Shown here in pieces: positions 36,960 to 48,086 of a stretch of 48,718 bases of DNA. The position numbers and the translations under genes are program-made. Location: the NCBI RefSeq assembly GCF_001270265.1, contig NZ_LGAP01000041.1, positions 1 to 48,718 on the forward strand, read 5' to 3'. The notes beneath the pieces are model-generated. The model was not told where the DNA came from, did no database searches, and saw only the letters and a list, made by a program, of their open reading frames with translations. Position 1 is the first letter of the stretch. Every line of letters begins with the position of its first letter. The stretch comes from Ensifer adhaerens (GTDB lineage Bacteria; Pseudomonadota; Alphaproteobacteria; Rhizobiales; Rhizobiaceae).

Positions 36960-38654
36960 GGTTCTTCCTCAATTTCTGTGGTTAACAGAGTGTTAGCGCC
37001 ACGACTGCTATCTGCGGGGATGCGAGCGCAATTGAAATGGTCACCCGGTCCAGGGGTCAAAGTTCTGGGTATCACCCTTCTAGATGAAGAAAACTGGGTT
37101 GTTTCGGCCGCTGCGAAACCTGTCGGTATCTGCCCGGATTGCGGATCGCGAAGCCGGCATCGGCACGGCTGGCACAGCCGCCGCCTCCAGGACTTGCCTG
37201 TTCAGGGTCAAGTTGTGAAAATCAAACTCGCGCTGAACCGGTGGCAGTGTAGACACCGGAAATGCGGGCGACGAACCTTCACCGACAGGTTGCCCGAGAT
37301 TGCTTCACCCTACATGCGACGAACTGAACGGATGGCTGAGATTGTAGGCTTGATTGGCCACAGGATGGGCGGTCGCCCGGGAGAGCACTTGATGCATCGG
37401 CTCGGCATGCCGGTCAGCGACGACACGATCTTGCGGCAATTGAAGCGCAATAATCCGGCGTCCATGCAAAAAGACAATATTCGTGTTGTGGGCATTGATG
37501 ATTGGAGCTGGCGGCATTCCTCACGGTACGGCACGATCATGGTCGATCTTGAGCGCCAATCGGTCGTCGATGTTTTGGACGACCGCAGCGTTGAGAGCGC
37601 AAGAGCATGGTTGCAAGAACGTCCGACTATCGAGGTTGTTAGCCGAGACCGCTGTGGCCTGTATGCCCAGGCAGCCCGGGAGGGCGCACCGCAGGCCCGC
37701 CAGGTGGCTGACCGTTTTCATCTGGTCCAAAATCTCAGGGCGGCGATCAAGGAACAGATGAGCGTTTATGGCCACGCCCATGTGAGACCCATTCTCTCCG
37801 AAGATGCTATCGCCAGCGCTACGGCACGACACCGCCGCGCCCGCTTGGCGCACAGACAATCCCGTCAGGAAATATTTGAGACGCTTCAAGCTTTGCGCCA
37901 GCAGGGCCTCACCTACAGCGAGATTGCAAGGCGGACCGGATACGAGCGCCGCAGCATCGCGAATTGGCTTACTTCTAACGCACCTCGAGACAGAAACCGG
38001 GCAGCATTGAATCCGACATCGCCATTGTATTTTGAAACTTTTCTGGCTGAATGCTGGAAGAATGGAAACCGCATTGGGCGCCATCTGTTTTACGATATCA
38101 AGAACCGCGGCTACACGGGCAGCCGTTCCAATCTGGAGCGCCTGTTGAAGGTGTGGCGTGAAGTCGAAAACATCCAACCCGGCGAACCGCCTCCAAATGT
38201 GGATGTTTCAGAACCCGTCCGCGATCCTGACACCGGCCATGTGATCTCGTCTGTGGTGGCCGCAGCTTTGTGCATAAAACCGCGCGGTCTGCTGACAGAT
38301 CGTCAGGCCAGAAAGGTCAATGCATTGAAGCAGGGCTCGACAGCGTTCGCCATAATGCGTGGCTTGGCCATGCGCTTCAACGGCATCTTGCGCAGCAGGA
38401 ATTCGGAGGCACTGGATGAATGGATCGACGATGCCATTGATACCGAACTCACGGCAATCATGCGTTTCGCCAGCGTTTTGCGCCGGGATATTGATGCCGT
38501 CAAAAATGCGATCGAACTCCCTTGGAGCAACGGTCAAGCCGAAGGGCAGATCAACCGCCTCAAGATGCTGAAGCGAGCAATGTACGGTCGCGCCGGCCCA
38601 GAACTGATGAGGGCGAGAATGCTGCCGCTGAATCACAGAAATTGAGGATGAACC
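36960..38654. mobile_element. ISL3-family insertion sequence with 8-bp target duplication
   Basis: Termini GGTTCTTCCTCAATTTCTGTG (left, reading inwards) and GGTTCATCCTCAATTTCTGTG (right, inwards) are near-perfect inverted repeats. The flanks are identical 8-mers CTTAAACG at 36952-36959 and 38655-38662, the 8-bp duplication expected of ISL3 elements. The 1695-bp element carries one transposase gene and appears complete and recently inserted, into the 5' part of ligD. Confidence 0.93.
37020..38645 (+). CDS. ISL3-family transposase
   Basis: The ~541-residue transposase has an N-terminal zinc-ribbon (CPDCGSRSRHRHGWHSR, CRHRKCGRRTFTDRLPE) and a DDE core: GIDDWSWRHSSRYGTIMVDLER supplies the first Asp, SRDRCGLYAQAAREGAPQARQVADRFHLVQN the next, and SNGQAEGQINRLKMLKRAMYGRA contains the C-terminal Glu. 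A further helix-turn-helix (GLTYSEIARRTGYERRSIANWL) lies in the insertion region. The ATG at 37020 is preferred; a GTG at 36978 would place the start inside the terminal repeat. The frame is uninterrupted, so the element is likely active. Confidence 0.93.
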   Translation: MRAQLKWSPGPGVKVLGITLLDEENWVVSAAAKPVGICPDCGSRSRHRHGWHSRRLQDLPVQGQVVKIKLALNRWQCRHRKCGRRTFTDRLPEIASPYMRRTERMAEIVGLIGHRMGGRPGEHLMHRLGMPVSDDTILRQLKRNNPASMQKDNIRVVGIDDWSWRHSSRYGTIMVDLERQSVVDVLDDRSVESARAWLQERPTIEVVSRDRCGLYAQAAREGAPQARQVADRFHLVQNLRAAIKEQMSVYGHAHVRPILSEDAIASATARHRRARLAHRQSRQEIFETLQALRQQGLTYSEIARRTGYERRSIANWLTSNAPRDRNRAALNPTSPLYFETFLAECWKNGNRIGRHLFYDIKNRGYTGSRSNLERLLKVWREVENIQPGEPPPNVDVSEPVRDPDTGHVISSVVAAALCIKPRGLLTDRQARKVNALKQGSTAFAIMRGLAMRFNGILRSRNSEALDEWIDDAIDTELTAIMRFASVLRRDIDAVKNAIELPWSNGQAEGQINRLKMLKRAMYGRAGPELMRARMLPLNHRN

Positions 38655-38683
38655 CTTAAACGTAAGAATGCGGCCGTTTCTTT

Positions 38684-40130
38684 GGGAGCGGGAAAAAGGT
38701 GGGGGTCAAGCCGCAAGGGCAAGCTTGGCTTGTTTGAGGCGGCCGTCGGCAACCGCGGCTCGGACCTGAAGGACCCGGTGGGCGCCAATCGGAGACCAGC
38801 GCATCTGACGCTTCTTGTTCATGCGGGCATTGACGAGGCTGTTGGCGGCACTTTCGGCCGGAGAACTCGAGATCGGCTGACCTGACCAATATCGTCGGCA
38901 GTAGTCGACAATCGAAGCCTTGTTCTGGACCAGATAGGTGCGAAGATTTCTGACCAGTTCGTGCAGGCGCTTGAGCTTGTTGCTGGTGTGTCGCAGCCAG
39001 CCGTGCTGGTCCAACTGGGAGAGCATATGCTTCACGGCTCTGGTTGCCTCCCTGACGTATCCGCTCCAAAGGAGATGCCGAAGCCTCGGCACATGAACCG
39101 CGACGTCCCGAAGATAGATGTTCAGATCGTGGACATGTCTGAGTCCTTCCCAGGCCTGTTCGATGTGCCGGAGCCGCATCGACAGATGGAACCAGTCAAG
39201 AATATGCGTTACGGGCTGGCGTGTTGCGCTGAGCACGATGCTTTGCAGCCCAATTTCGCCGTCGCTGAAGACAGTAACGTCGCGGCCAGGCAGCCATCCT
39301 TGCGTTCGCATCGCCGCACGAACGACATCGTGCTTGCCGGTGGCCACATTCGGCGCAGCCGCGAACTGACGCGGTGGCCGCCCCTGTGAAACAACGCGTC
39401 CCATCGCGATCTCGAAATGCCGGCTTTGGTATCCGGGAACTGCGCGAATGTAAGCGCCATCAATGAAAACGGAAACGGGGGATTCGCTGGCTCGGCTGAT
39501 GCGATAGGGGCTTGCGACGTCCCATTTTTCGATCTGATCGGCGACCTTGGCGAGCCGGTTGCTGACGCTCCGATGATTATGTGGTCGCGCGGCCGACACG
39601 AAGAGATCAAGTACACGGGCAGCTTCTCGAAACGACAGCCGGGAGCCAAGTTCGGCCTGAATTCGCTCCAATTCCGGCGTTGCTCTGCCATGCAACAGGG
39701 TCTCGATGCTTCCGATGCCGATCTTTTCGTCTTTCCGCACGCGCAGCTGCGCAACCGAGGCACGCGCACACGACAAAGGCCGAAGAGTGAATGGATCGTA
39801 CGTGATCTATAGTCATGAACCCCGCGAAGGCGATTGCAGTCGTGACATTTCCGATCCTGCTGGCCGGCTTGATCCGTCTGAAACTGTGTCAGCTCCTCCT
39901 GCAGACGGCGCTGTATCGCCTTTCCTTCCCCCAAGGAGAGGCCGAGGTCGTCGAGACGCGCTCCATCGACAATCCGTTCGACGACTGCGATTTCCCGACG
40001 TTGCGAAACGCCATCGACCCCGACAAGCTCGACCCAGACGTTCATCCTCAATTGCGCTGTCAAACGAGTGCCCCTTCCGAAAAGGCCTCGATTACCCGAA
40101 GATTCTTACCCCCACCTTTTTCCCGCTCCC
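38684..40130. mobile_element. ISKra4-family insertion sequence
   Basis: The ends match as inverted repeats: GGGAGCGGGAAAAAGGTGGG at 38684 reading right, and the same 20 bases at 40130 reading left (plus-strand complement CCCACCTTTTTCCCGCTCCC), both continuing GGGT. A target duplication is not evident. The element lies immediately to the right of the ISL3 insertion and interrupts the presumed 5' end of ligD. Its transposase gene is frameshifted. Confidence 0.8.
38706..40063 (-). pseudogene. ISKra4-family transposase with a frameshift
   Basis: The N-terminal part from ATG 40063 (MNVWVELVGVDGVSQRREI, CHDCNRLRGVHDYRSRTIHSLFG) is in one frame to about 39740, with the family block RVRVPRLRSCACG. 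The rest continues in another frame (KDEKIGIGSIETLLHGRATPELERIQ, VFIDGAYIRAVPGYQSRHFEIAMG, FSDGEIGLQSIVLSATRQPVTHILDWFHLSMRLRHIEQ, SSPAESAANSLVNARMNKKRQMRWSP) to the stop at 38706. One A missing from an A-run (GGAAAGAC near 39735) explains the break. A programmed -1 shift at this AAAG cannot be excluded, as some ISKra4 members are read that way. Confidence 0.75.
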
Positions 40131-40265
40131 CTGTCGTTTTACGCTTGCGCCTACGACAAGCGAGTCATTGGCAGGAGCCTGCCTCAAAGAGGTCGGTTAA
40201 ATACGCTGAGGTTTTCCTCGCTGCCATCCGTGCTTCCCTGCGAGTAGCAGCGCTGGGCGAAGGCG

Positions 40266-41216
40266 TCATGATGCAATGACCGTCCGGCTGGCATACTGGC
40301 TGTACAGGCGCTGCTGGTTCAGGGCATCCTGCTTTGGAGCTATCCCGAAGGTTCTGGAATACTCTCGGCTAAACTGAGACGGACTTTCGTAGCCAACCTT
40401 GTAAGCCGCTTCGGCAACATTTGCCGATTGCGTCACCATGAGCCTTCGCGCTTCAAGCAGGCGCAATTGCTTCTGGAACTGCAGCGGCGTCATCAGGGTC
40501 AGTGCCTTAAAATGCTGATGAAACGATGACGGGCTCATGTGCGCGAGATCCGCCAACTGCTCGATACGCAGTGTTTCAGCAAAATTGCTATGCAGCATAG
40601 AGACGGCCCGCACAACTCGTTCAATGTTCGAGTCTGGCACAGCCAGCTTGCAAATTTGCGCGCCATAGGGCCCGCTGATCAGCCAGTAGCAGATTTCTCG
40701 CACAATAAAGGGCGCCAGGACAGGGATTGCCTTCGGAGTTCCGAGCAACCTCACCATCCGAAGAATGCAGTCGGCTAGAGGAGTGTCTACCTTGGCAACG
40801 AATGCACAAGGGCTTGAGTGTTCCGCCGGTGTAGGGCGGGTGTCCACCTGGCTGAGGACCTCTCGCAGTGTGGCAACGTCGAAATCGATCGTCACACCGA
40901 CATAGGGGTTTAACTCGTCGGCCTCTACTATCTGCCCAGTCGCGGGAAACCCAACGCTGACAACAAGACATTCCATTTCGCGATAGCTTAGTCTGTTCCC
41001 TCCAAGATAAAGTTCCTTCCCTCCCTGCAGAACGACGCACAATGACGGTCTGTAGATGTCCCTCATTGGCATCATCGACTGGAAGGAGCGAACAATGTTC
41101 AAGCCTTCGACCGCTGTAGGAAAGAGCCCTTCACCGCCCCCTTGTTCTTCGATGTAAGCCAACACGGCATTGAGTAAGGCTCTGTCCAAATTGGCACTCC
41201 AGCAGTTTACACGCAC
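40266..41216 (-). CDS. AraC-family regulator with AraC_N cupin domain
   Basis: The 316-residue protein has an N-terminal ligand domain of the AraC_N type (PSLCVVLQGGKELYLGGNRLSYREMECLVVSV) and two helix-turn-helix motifs at the C-terminus (LRIEQLADLAHMSPSSFHQHFKALT and NVAEAAYKVGYESPSQFSREYSRTFG). Such regulators commonly control an adjacent SDR or aldo/keto reductase gene. The nearest candidate, the SDR at 43306-44286, carries in its promoter the same 24-25-bp motif found upstream of this gene, but about 2 kb of IS remnants now separates them. Confidence 0.92.
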   Translation of the reverse strand: MRVNCWSANLDRALLNAVLAYIEEQGGGEGLFPTAVEGLNIVRSFQSMMPMRDIYRPSLCVVLQGGKELYLGGNRLSYREMECLVVSVGFPATGQIVEADELNPYVGVTIDFDVATLREVLSQVDTRPTPAEHSSPCAFVAKVDTPLADCILRMVRLLGTPKAIPVLAPFIVREICYWLISGPYGAQICKLAVPDSNIERVVRAVSMLHSNFAETLRIEQLADLAHMSPSSFHQHFKALTLMTPLQFQKQLRLLEARRLMVTQSANVAEAAYKVGYESPSQFSREYSRTFGIAPKQDALNQQRLYSQYASRTVIAS

Positions 41217-41253
41217 AGCAAGGATTCAACGACCGCTCAACCCTTGCATCATC

Positions 41254-41278
41254 TGCAGGATTAGGCAAGTTTTCTTGA
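41254..41278. promoter_or_regulatory. AraC-type operator copy 1 (upstream of araC gene)
   Basis: TGCAGGATTAGGCAAGTTTT followed by CTTGA lies 38-62 nt upstream of the AraC gene. It recurs with one base fewer and in inverse orientation at 44455-44478 upstream of the SDR. The GGATTAGGCAAG core is of the type bound by AraC_N-family activators. Confidence 0.6.
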
Positions 41279-41591
41279 GCCCTCCAACCTTGCGTTCCAT
41301 GAAAGGTTGGTTTTTGCGCGAACAGCAACGCGGCTACGTGTCACAGATAGCGGCAGCTCAGACCCGCCTGCCCGCGAAGATGGCAGGTATGATTCCGCCC
41401 AGATGGCGTCGGCCACCGGCCTGCATTGGACAGAGGCGAGTTTGCCTACCGACTTGAACTTACCTTGCTCTTCCAGGCGTCGCCACACGGCTCATACCGA
41501 CGTCGATAATCTTGGCGCCGCTCGACTGTTCGAAAAAAACCCGAATTCTTCATTCAGATAAGGTTGGGGTTATTCGATCGAAGACAGCCAC
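41279..41591. other. Degenerate intergenic stretch with possible recombinase-module remnant
   Basis: No intact gene is seen. On the minus strand, 41488-41430 reads MWRRLEEQGKFKSVGKLA, which resembles the start of a helix-turn-helix segment seen in proteins encoded with large serine recombinases. It then loses similarity. The stretch ends at the IS21 remnant. Confidence 0.3.
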
Positions 41592-41858
41592 CTAGATAGG
41601 CGATGGCAAAGCCGGACATGCGCCCTTCACCGTTGTCGTCACGCCGTTCCGCACGACGATCTCGTGGCTCCAGCCGAACTGGTAGGCTTCGCCCGGTGCA
41701 TAATAGAGCGGGACATAGGCTTCCGCCGTCACGGAGTCTCATCGCCTGCGCAGAACCTTCCGCACCACTTTCCGCAATGTGCCAAGCTCCCGGCAGTCCG
41801 CCTCGATCGACTTGCCCTGCACAGGGGAAAGCCGACGTATCTTCAGAATTGTCTCCAC
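41592..41858 (-). pseudogene. IS21-family istA remnant, internally deleted
   Basis: From a GTG at 41858 the minus strand reads VETILKIRRLSPVQGKS, IEADCRELGTLRKVVRKVLRR, the N-terminal helix-turn-helix of IstA, then an in-frame TGA. It resumes in the same frame with AEAYVPLYYAPGEAYQFGW and SHEIVVRNGVTTTVKGAC, from the middle of IstA (start of the DDE core), and stops at 41592. More than a hundred codons between the two blocks are missing, and istB is absent. Confidence 0.75.
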
Positions 41859-41887
41859 AACAAGCATCCAAAGAAAAAGCAACGGTG

Positions 41888-43195
<1,308 letters not shown>

Positions 43196-43305
43196 CGGTG
43201 GTCTTTCCATCAGGTTGGTCTTGAACAACCCGACCTACAGGAAAACACTGGTGACCACCGCAACCCTGCTACACCACCTTCTGGGACACGATCAGACTTT
43301 GCTTT

Positions 43306-44286
43306 TCAGATCTCTGTGGAGTGAATCAATTGTCCTTCCTCGAGAATCCGATCCTGTTTCTCCATGGCCGGGAAACGCACATCGGTGATCTCCTCAGAGA
43401 CATCCCAGAGGCGCCGAGCGACCTCGAGACGCAGAGCTTCGTCGGGCACGGCGGCTCGATGCGGAGCGCCCCGCAATTCTTGAAACCCGCGCGGGCCATA
43501 ATACCCGCCGGGAGTGGCATCCGGCATAGTCGCGGCATACAGTGTAGGCAGCGCGCCTTGTGCCGCTGGCTGAAAAAGAAACCACAAGAAGGAACGCAGG
43601 AATCCTTGCACACTGTGGCGACCCGGTTCGTTGTGCAAGAGGTTTGTTCGCGAAACTCCAGGGTGTGCGGCGATGCTTCGAAGCGCCCAACCCGCTGCGT
43701 CACTGCGGCGCTGAAGTTCGAAGGCAAACATGAGACATGCGAGCTTTGACTGTGCGTAAACCGGCATCGGCTTGTAGTCATGCTCTGCCTGCAGATCATC
43801 GAAGTTGATCCGGGCACCAATACGCGCGGCAATGCTCGACAGCGTGACCACGCGAGGCGATGGTCCTTTAACCAGCATTGGCAGAAGATGGGCCGTTAAG
43901 GCGAAGTGACCGAGGAAATTCGTTCCGAACTGAAGTTCAAAACCATCCTTCGTCGTCTTTCGCCTCGGCGGCGTCATGACACCCGCATTGTTAATCAGTG
44001 TATCGATCCGCTCGTATCGCTGGTGCAATCGCTCTGCACAAGCCTTGATCGAGGCTAGGTTGGCGAGGTCGGCCTGTTCGAAGCGTACCGAAGCACGCGG
44101 TGTCGCCGCGCGGATGCGCTGAACTGCTTCCATACCTTTCTCCGGGTTGCGTCCAAGAAGGATGACTTCGCCGTCTGCTCCTGCGAGGGCCAATCCGGTT
44201 TCGAACCCTAGTCCCCCCGTCCCAGTCACGAGAATAGTTCGGCCTCGCTGCGAAGGCATGTCTTTCACGGTCCAATCATTTTTCAC
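43306..44286 (-). CDS. Short-chain dehydrogenase (retinol-dehydrogenase/oxidoreductase type)
   Basis: The 326-residue SDR has ILVTGTGGLGFETGLALA (cofactor loop), LLGRNPEKG, DLANLASIK, LINNAGVM, LSSIAAR and YAQSKLACLMFAFE (catalytic Tyr and Lys), a layout shared with WW-domain oxidoreductase/retinol dehydrogenase-like SDRs. The loop reads TGTGGLG, where most members have TGAxxGIG. The GTG at 44286 is chosen because GGAAAGGA lies just upstream. The gene ends right next to the IS256 terminus, so its last residues (QLIHSTEI) may be altered. The likely regulator is the AraC protein at 40266-41216. Confidence 0.88.
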   Translation of the reverse strand: MKNDWTVKDMPSQRGRTILVTGTGGLGFETGLALAGADGEVILLGRNPEKGMEAVQRIRAATPRASVRFEQADLANLASIKACAERLHQRYERIDTLINNAGVMTPPRRKTTKDGFELQFGTNFLGHFALTAHLLPMLVKGPSPRVVTLSSIAARIGARINFDDLQAEHDYKPMPVYAQSKLACLMFAFELQRRSDAAGWALRSIAAHPGVSRTNLLHNEPGRHSVQGFLRSFLWFLFQPAAQGALPTLYAATMPDATPGGYYGPRGFQELRGAPHRAAVPDEALRLEVARRLWDVSEEITDVRFPAMEKQDRILEEGQLIHSTEI

Positions 44287-44454
44287 GGCAAGTCCTTTCC
44301 AGAGTGTAGAATTGGGGAAGATCGAAGTGACGACTAATCCTTGGGCTGAGATCGCAGGCGACAATCACGCGTCAGAAGACGGATACGTGACGCTTCAACT
44401 GCTCTCACCCCGGCAAGCTATCCGGAGGAGACAGCGATCAGAATGCCTAAGCTG

Positions 44455-44478
44455 TCAAGAAACTTGCCTAATCCTGCA
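44455..44478. promoter_or_regulatory. AraC-type operator copy 2 with adjacent -35 (upstream of SDR)
   Basis: On the minus strand TGCAGGATTAGGCAAGTTT is followed by CTTGACAG, so a TTGACA-like -35 box directly follows the operator, the arrangement of a class II activated promoter directed to the SDR gene 170 nt downstream. The motif matches 41254-41278. The remaining sequence between 44479 and 44650 shows no gene. Confidence 0.6.
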
Positions 44479-44651
44479 AAACGTGCGCGAGCGTATTGGG
44501 AAATCGCTTCCACAATCCAGATTTAAATTCATCGGATGAGTGCCCGCAGCAGCCTGAGCGAATCAGCTTCTCACAGAGACGATTTGTTCAGCAACCTTCA
44601 AAGGGGAAGCCAGTCTGGTTGATCAAACATTGTATCCAGTTGGGAGACGCA

Positions 44652-45427
44652 TGAACTGCCCCCCATTTCGACCGGACAGTCGGCATAAGCAGAAAGGTCA
44701 AGCACGGGCTTGAGGATAGGCTTATGTCTAACGCGCATCGACACGTTGAATTGCTGACGGGCGATGTTCGCCGCAGGCGGTGGACAACCGAGCAGAAGCT
44801 GACAATCATTGAGCAGTTTCGAACCAGGCGAGACGGTGTCGTCCACCACTCGCCGCCATGGCGTCGCGCCCAATCTGCTCTACCGGCGGCGCAGGCTCTT
44901 GAGCGAGGGAGGTACTGCAGCCGTGGATTCTGACGAGCCGGTTGTCGGCAATTCGGAAGTGAAGAAGCTGGAAGAGCGCGACCGTGAGCTGGAGCGCACG
45001 CTCGGCCGCAAGACGATGGAGGTGGAAATCCTCCGCGAAGCCCTTTCCAAAGCAAACTCAAAAAAGACGGATATCGCGGCCGATCTTGTTGCCGAAGGAC
45101 GGTTCCCGATGAAGACCGTGGCAGACACGCTGGGCGTTTCCCGCTCGAACCTCGTTGAGCGGTTGAAAAGGTAGATCAAGGACGCGCGGGCCCTATCGCA
45201 AGGCCAAGGATGCAGAGCTTCTGCCGATCATCCGCAGGCTGGTGGATCAAAGGCCAACCTATGGCTATCGGCGATCGCCGCGCTCCTCAATCGCGAAAGG
45301 CGAGCCGCCGATAAGCCTGTCGTCAACGCCAAACGGGTTCACCGCATCATGGGCAACCACGCGATGTTGCGAAACAGCGCGCCGGCTCATCGACGGATGG
45401 ATCGAAGACTACAATCCCGTTTCATAA
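44652..45427 (+). pseudogene. IS3-family element remnant (orfA and collapsed orfB)
   Basis: An IS3-like terminus (TGAACTGCCCCCCATTTCG at about 44652) precedes orfA: SNAHRHVELLTGDVRRRRWTTEQK to about 44810 in one frame, then ARRHGVAPNLLYRRRRLLSEGG and VKKLEERDRELERTLGRKTMEVEILREAL in another, to 45174. From 45180 fragments of orfB follow in changing frames (GPYRKAKDAELLPIIRRLV, VNAKRVHRIMGNHAML), then jump to its C-terminal RRLIDGWIEDYNPV. The catalytic core is deleted. Confidence 0.75.
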
Positions 45428-45438
45428 CGCCCATCTTT

Positions 45439-47502
45439 CTATGTTGTTGAAGGGAATAGGTTTTTCTGATTTTGATGCGATCCCGCGGGGTATCTGGGGT
45501 TCTGTCGGGCGCGATCAGCGATCTGCTGGGCTTGCTGGGTGGTGAGTTTTGACCGCCTGAAGATCCACGGACCTTCAGGCAAGGGATGAACGCCCTCGAT
45601 CTCGCCGGCCTCAGCGGCAAGCCTCAACGTCTTGGGGGCGATACCGAGGAATCGTGCCGCATTTCCCAGATTAAGCCAAGGCTCGATCCCATCTGGCTGC
45701 GGGCGGAAGACCGGAATCTTGCGGTATGATCTAAGTGCCGTGATGCGTTCACGGGTCCAGCGATTGCCGTTGCCTGTTAACAGTCCATTGCGATTGAGTA
45801 TGCCGGCAATCACATCATCATTGGCAATGAGGGCAAGCTGCCTTACCGCCTCGATGAGGTCGTCGGGCGTAGCGTTTCTTTGGCCGCGATGCCTCCTCGG
45901 CAGGCGCAGTTGCGTATGGACACCGCCAACCCAGTGGATTGCGAGGACGATCTCGGAGGTTACGTCGTCGAGGTCGGCGATCACTTCATGAATGACCGTG
46001 CGCACGATGCGTTTCTTGAGCCTGGCATCGGTCGATGGCGCTGCCCAGACGGCACGAAGGTTCCCCGCAAGGGCTGCCATCTCTGATGTCGACATCGGCG
46101 ATGGTTGAGGCGTCGCAGCGTCATGGCCGGCAATCTTAATCTCGATCTCGCCGACGCGAGCGAGCGTCTTGTTCCACCGCGCCTCAAGTTCCGACGTCAC
46201 CAGCCGGTTCTCAGGATCAGCCGCGTCATATTGCCGGAATGCCCGGTCGGCGGCATAGCGTGCCGCCTGAAGATCGCGCTGGAGGGCGTCGCGGACCTGG
46301 TCACGTTGGCTGGTCATATTGCGTTCCGCCTCGGCGGCGGCGGCAATGGCTCCCGGTTCGACCACCCCGAGTAGCGCCTCTTCGATCGCGTCATCGACCC
46401 GCAGGCCGCCGAAGGCGATGCAGCGTGGTTCGCCATTGTCGAGTAGACCACGCCAGCAGGAATACCGCGGAATGTTATGGTTGGTCCCTGTGTAACGAAC
46501 CGTCAGCTTCCGGCCGCACCTTTTGCAGCGGAAAAGGCCGGCAAGCAGTGCGTCCCCATGCTTCGGCGCTCCATGATGGCGGCTCGCGGGTACATTGTCG
46601 CTGACCATCTTGCGGATCTCCTCCGCCCGTTCCCAACTGACATAGCCTTCGTGCGCATCCGGGATCAACGCAAGCCATTCATCACGCGACTTGCGGCGAA
46701 TTCCAGATCGGCCACCGTATCCTGGCACAGAACGACTCTTACCATAAGCATAAGCGCCGCCGTAGATCGGGTTCTCGATCATCCGGTGGACGGTCGCATA
46801 GTTTGGCCTGCGCCAGGCGACATCGCCATTGGCACGCCTGACAGGCAGGTCCAACCCATGTTCGAGGAACCATAGCAGGGCCTGCCTTGCACTTCCGAGT
46901 TCGGCGACCTTGTTGAAGACCAGTGTAATGGCTTCCTGAACACGTCGATCGGGATCTTTCTCGATCCTGTCACCGGCCTTTACGAAGCCGACCGGGGTAG
47001 CGACGACAAGCTCGCCACGGCGGGCCTTCTCGTAGCGTGCGGAAAGGGAACGCTGACGCAGAAGATCGAGTTCATATTCGTTGAGGCTGCCCTTCAGTCC
47101 CAGCAGTAGGCGGTCATTACCCTGGCGCGGCGCATAGACCGCTTCCTGGTCGATTAGAACGGTATCAACGACACGGCACATCTCGATGAGTTGTTGCCAG
47201 TCTCGGCTGTTGCGGGCAAAGCGCGATACTTCTCGTGCCGCAACCGCCCCCACCTTGCCAAGGCAGACCTCGGCGACCATCCGGTCGAAACCGGCGCGGG
47301 TTACACCGCCTGCCGCTGAGCGACCAAGATCGTCATCCACCGTCTCAATGCATGACCAGCCAAGTGCGGTCAGGCGGTCGCGCATGGCGTATTGAAGAGC
47401 ACTGCTTTCGCGATTGTGCAGAACCTGATGGGCCGAGGACTGCCGGACATACAGGATCGCCTTGCGTTCCAGATGGTGCGGTCCGATTTTCTCATGAATC
47501 AT
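45439..47502 (-). CDS. Large serine recombinase
   Basis: The 687-residue protein has an N-terminal resolvase domain ([13 protein letters not shown] with the nucleophilic Ser22 or Ser23, [22 protein letters not shown]), a recombinase domain ([13 protein letters not shown]), a zinc beta-ribbon ([11 protein letters not shown]...YSCWRG), a coiled-coil stretch, and a C-terminal helix-turn-helix ([31 protein letters not shown]). ATG 47502 is preferred over the GTG one codon earlier, with AAGGAAG upstream. The gene overlaps the upstream 67-aa gene by 11 nt. It is the last gene of a three-gene mobile module and is intact; it inserted beside the IS3 remnant. Confidence 0.92.
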   Translation of the reverse strand: MIHEKIGPHHLERKAILYVRQSSAHQVLHNRESSALQYAMRDRLTALGWSCIETVDDDLGRSAAGGVTRAGFDRMVAEVCLGKVGAVAAREVSRFARNSRDWQQLIEMCRVVDTVLIDQEAVYAPRQGNDRLLLGLKGSLNEYELDLLRQRSLSARYEKARRGELVVATPVGFVKAGDRIEKDPDRRVQEAITLVFNKVAELGSARQALLWFLEHGLDLPVRRANGDVAWRRPNYATVHRMIENPIYGGAYAYGKSRSVPGYGGRSGIRRKSRDEWLALIPDAHEGYVSWERAEEIRKMVSDNVPASRHHGAPKHGDALLAGLFRCKRCGRKLTVRYTGTNHNIPRYSCWRGLLDNGEPRCIAFGGLRVDDAIEEALLGVVEPGAIAAAAEAERNMTSQRDQVRDALQRDLQAARYAADRAFRQYDAADPENRLVTSELEARWNKTLARVGEIEIKIAGHDAATPQPSPMSTSEMAALAGNLRAVWAAPSTDARLKKRIVRTVIHEVIADLDDVTSEIVLAIHWVGGVHTQLRLPRRHRGQRNATPDDLIEAVRQLALIANDDVIAGILNRNGLLTGNGNRWTRERITALRSYRKIPVFRPQPDGIEPWLNLGNAARFLGIAPKTLRLAAEAGEIEGVHPLPEGPWIFRRSKLTTQQAQQIADRARQNPRYPAGSHQNQKNLFPSTT

Positions 47503-47695
47503 CACCGGCTTCCTTCTGCTGCGAGGAGCTCTCGCCGTTTGCGTGGTCGACGAGCAGTCGCACTATGAGCGCCGTCAGTGTCTGGCGCGCCTCCTCCGGC
47601 AACGCCTGCCATTGCGGTATAGCCGGCCTCTTCCTGCTGTGTAGGCCCGAGAACAGATCGAACTGATATGTCGTGAACTGACGTGGCATGGACAT
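47492..47695 (-). CDS. 67-aa protein of the recombinase module
   Basis: A small protein ([17 protein letters not shown], then [32 protein letters not shown]) is encoded immediately upstream of and overlapping the recombinase. The helix around [18 protein letters not shown] is typical of short proteins accompanying this class of recombinase. Function unknown. An in-frame ATG at 47689 is an alternative start. It lies inside, and in a different frame from, the C-terminal part of the 47502-48086 frame. Confidence 0.7.
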   Translation of the reverse strand: MSMPRQFTTYQFDLFSGLHSRKRPAIPQWQALPEEARQTLTALIVRLLVDHANGESSSQQKEAGDDS

Positions 47696-48086
47696 CTCCC
47701 CGACTCGCTTCCTGAGAGTCCAATGCTGCGCCTATCTCCTCTCGTTGTGATGGGGTGCCAGCCTCTTCGAGTATCCTGGCCAAAGCACGCAGGCTGGCGA
47801 ATTCAACATGCGGAACCGGCATGGTGCGCCAATGCGCACTGGCAATTCGGTCGAACATCCAGACCGGGATCTCCAGCCATCGGCCAGCGGCATCACTGGT
47901 AAGGCTGCAGCGGAAGACGGCAATTCCCTTGTCGAGTACTTGATGGATATGGATCAGCCGACCCGACCAGGGGTGCCACGGATATAAGAGCTCGCGAACT
48001 TCAGTCCCGTGGGTGTTCTGTTGCTCTGTTGTACAACGAGATCCATCCCCACTCGCGCTCAGGATGGCTTCCCCACGGCAGTTCAA
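47502..48086 (-). CDS. First gene of the recombinase module, probably 5'-fused
   Basis: The recognisable protein begins around residue 29 ([20 protein letters not shown]) and continues [43 protein letters not shown]. This is the pattern of proteins encoded two genes upstream of such recombinases. There is no ATG or GTG near the natural N-terminus. The only upstream start is a TTG at 48086, inside the remnant of a different gene, which suggests that the 5' end was lost at the insertion junction (about 48010-48020). The C-terminal 65 codons overlap the 67-aa gene in another frame, so the true end is uncertain. Confidence 0.5.
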   Translation of the reverse strand: MNCRGEAILSASGDGSRCTTEQQNTHGTEVRELLYPWHPWSGRLIHIHQVLDKGIAVFRCSLTSDAAGRWLEIPVWMFDRIASAHWRTMPVPHVEFASLRALARILEEAGTPSQREEIGAALDSQEASRGDVHATSVHDISVRSVLGPTQQEEAGYTAMAGVAGGGAPDTDGAHSATARRPRKRRELLAAEGSR

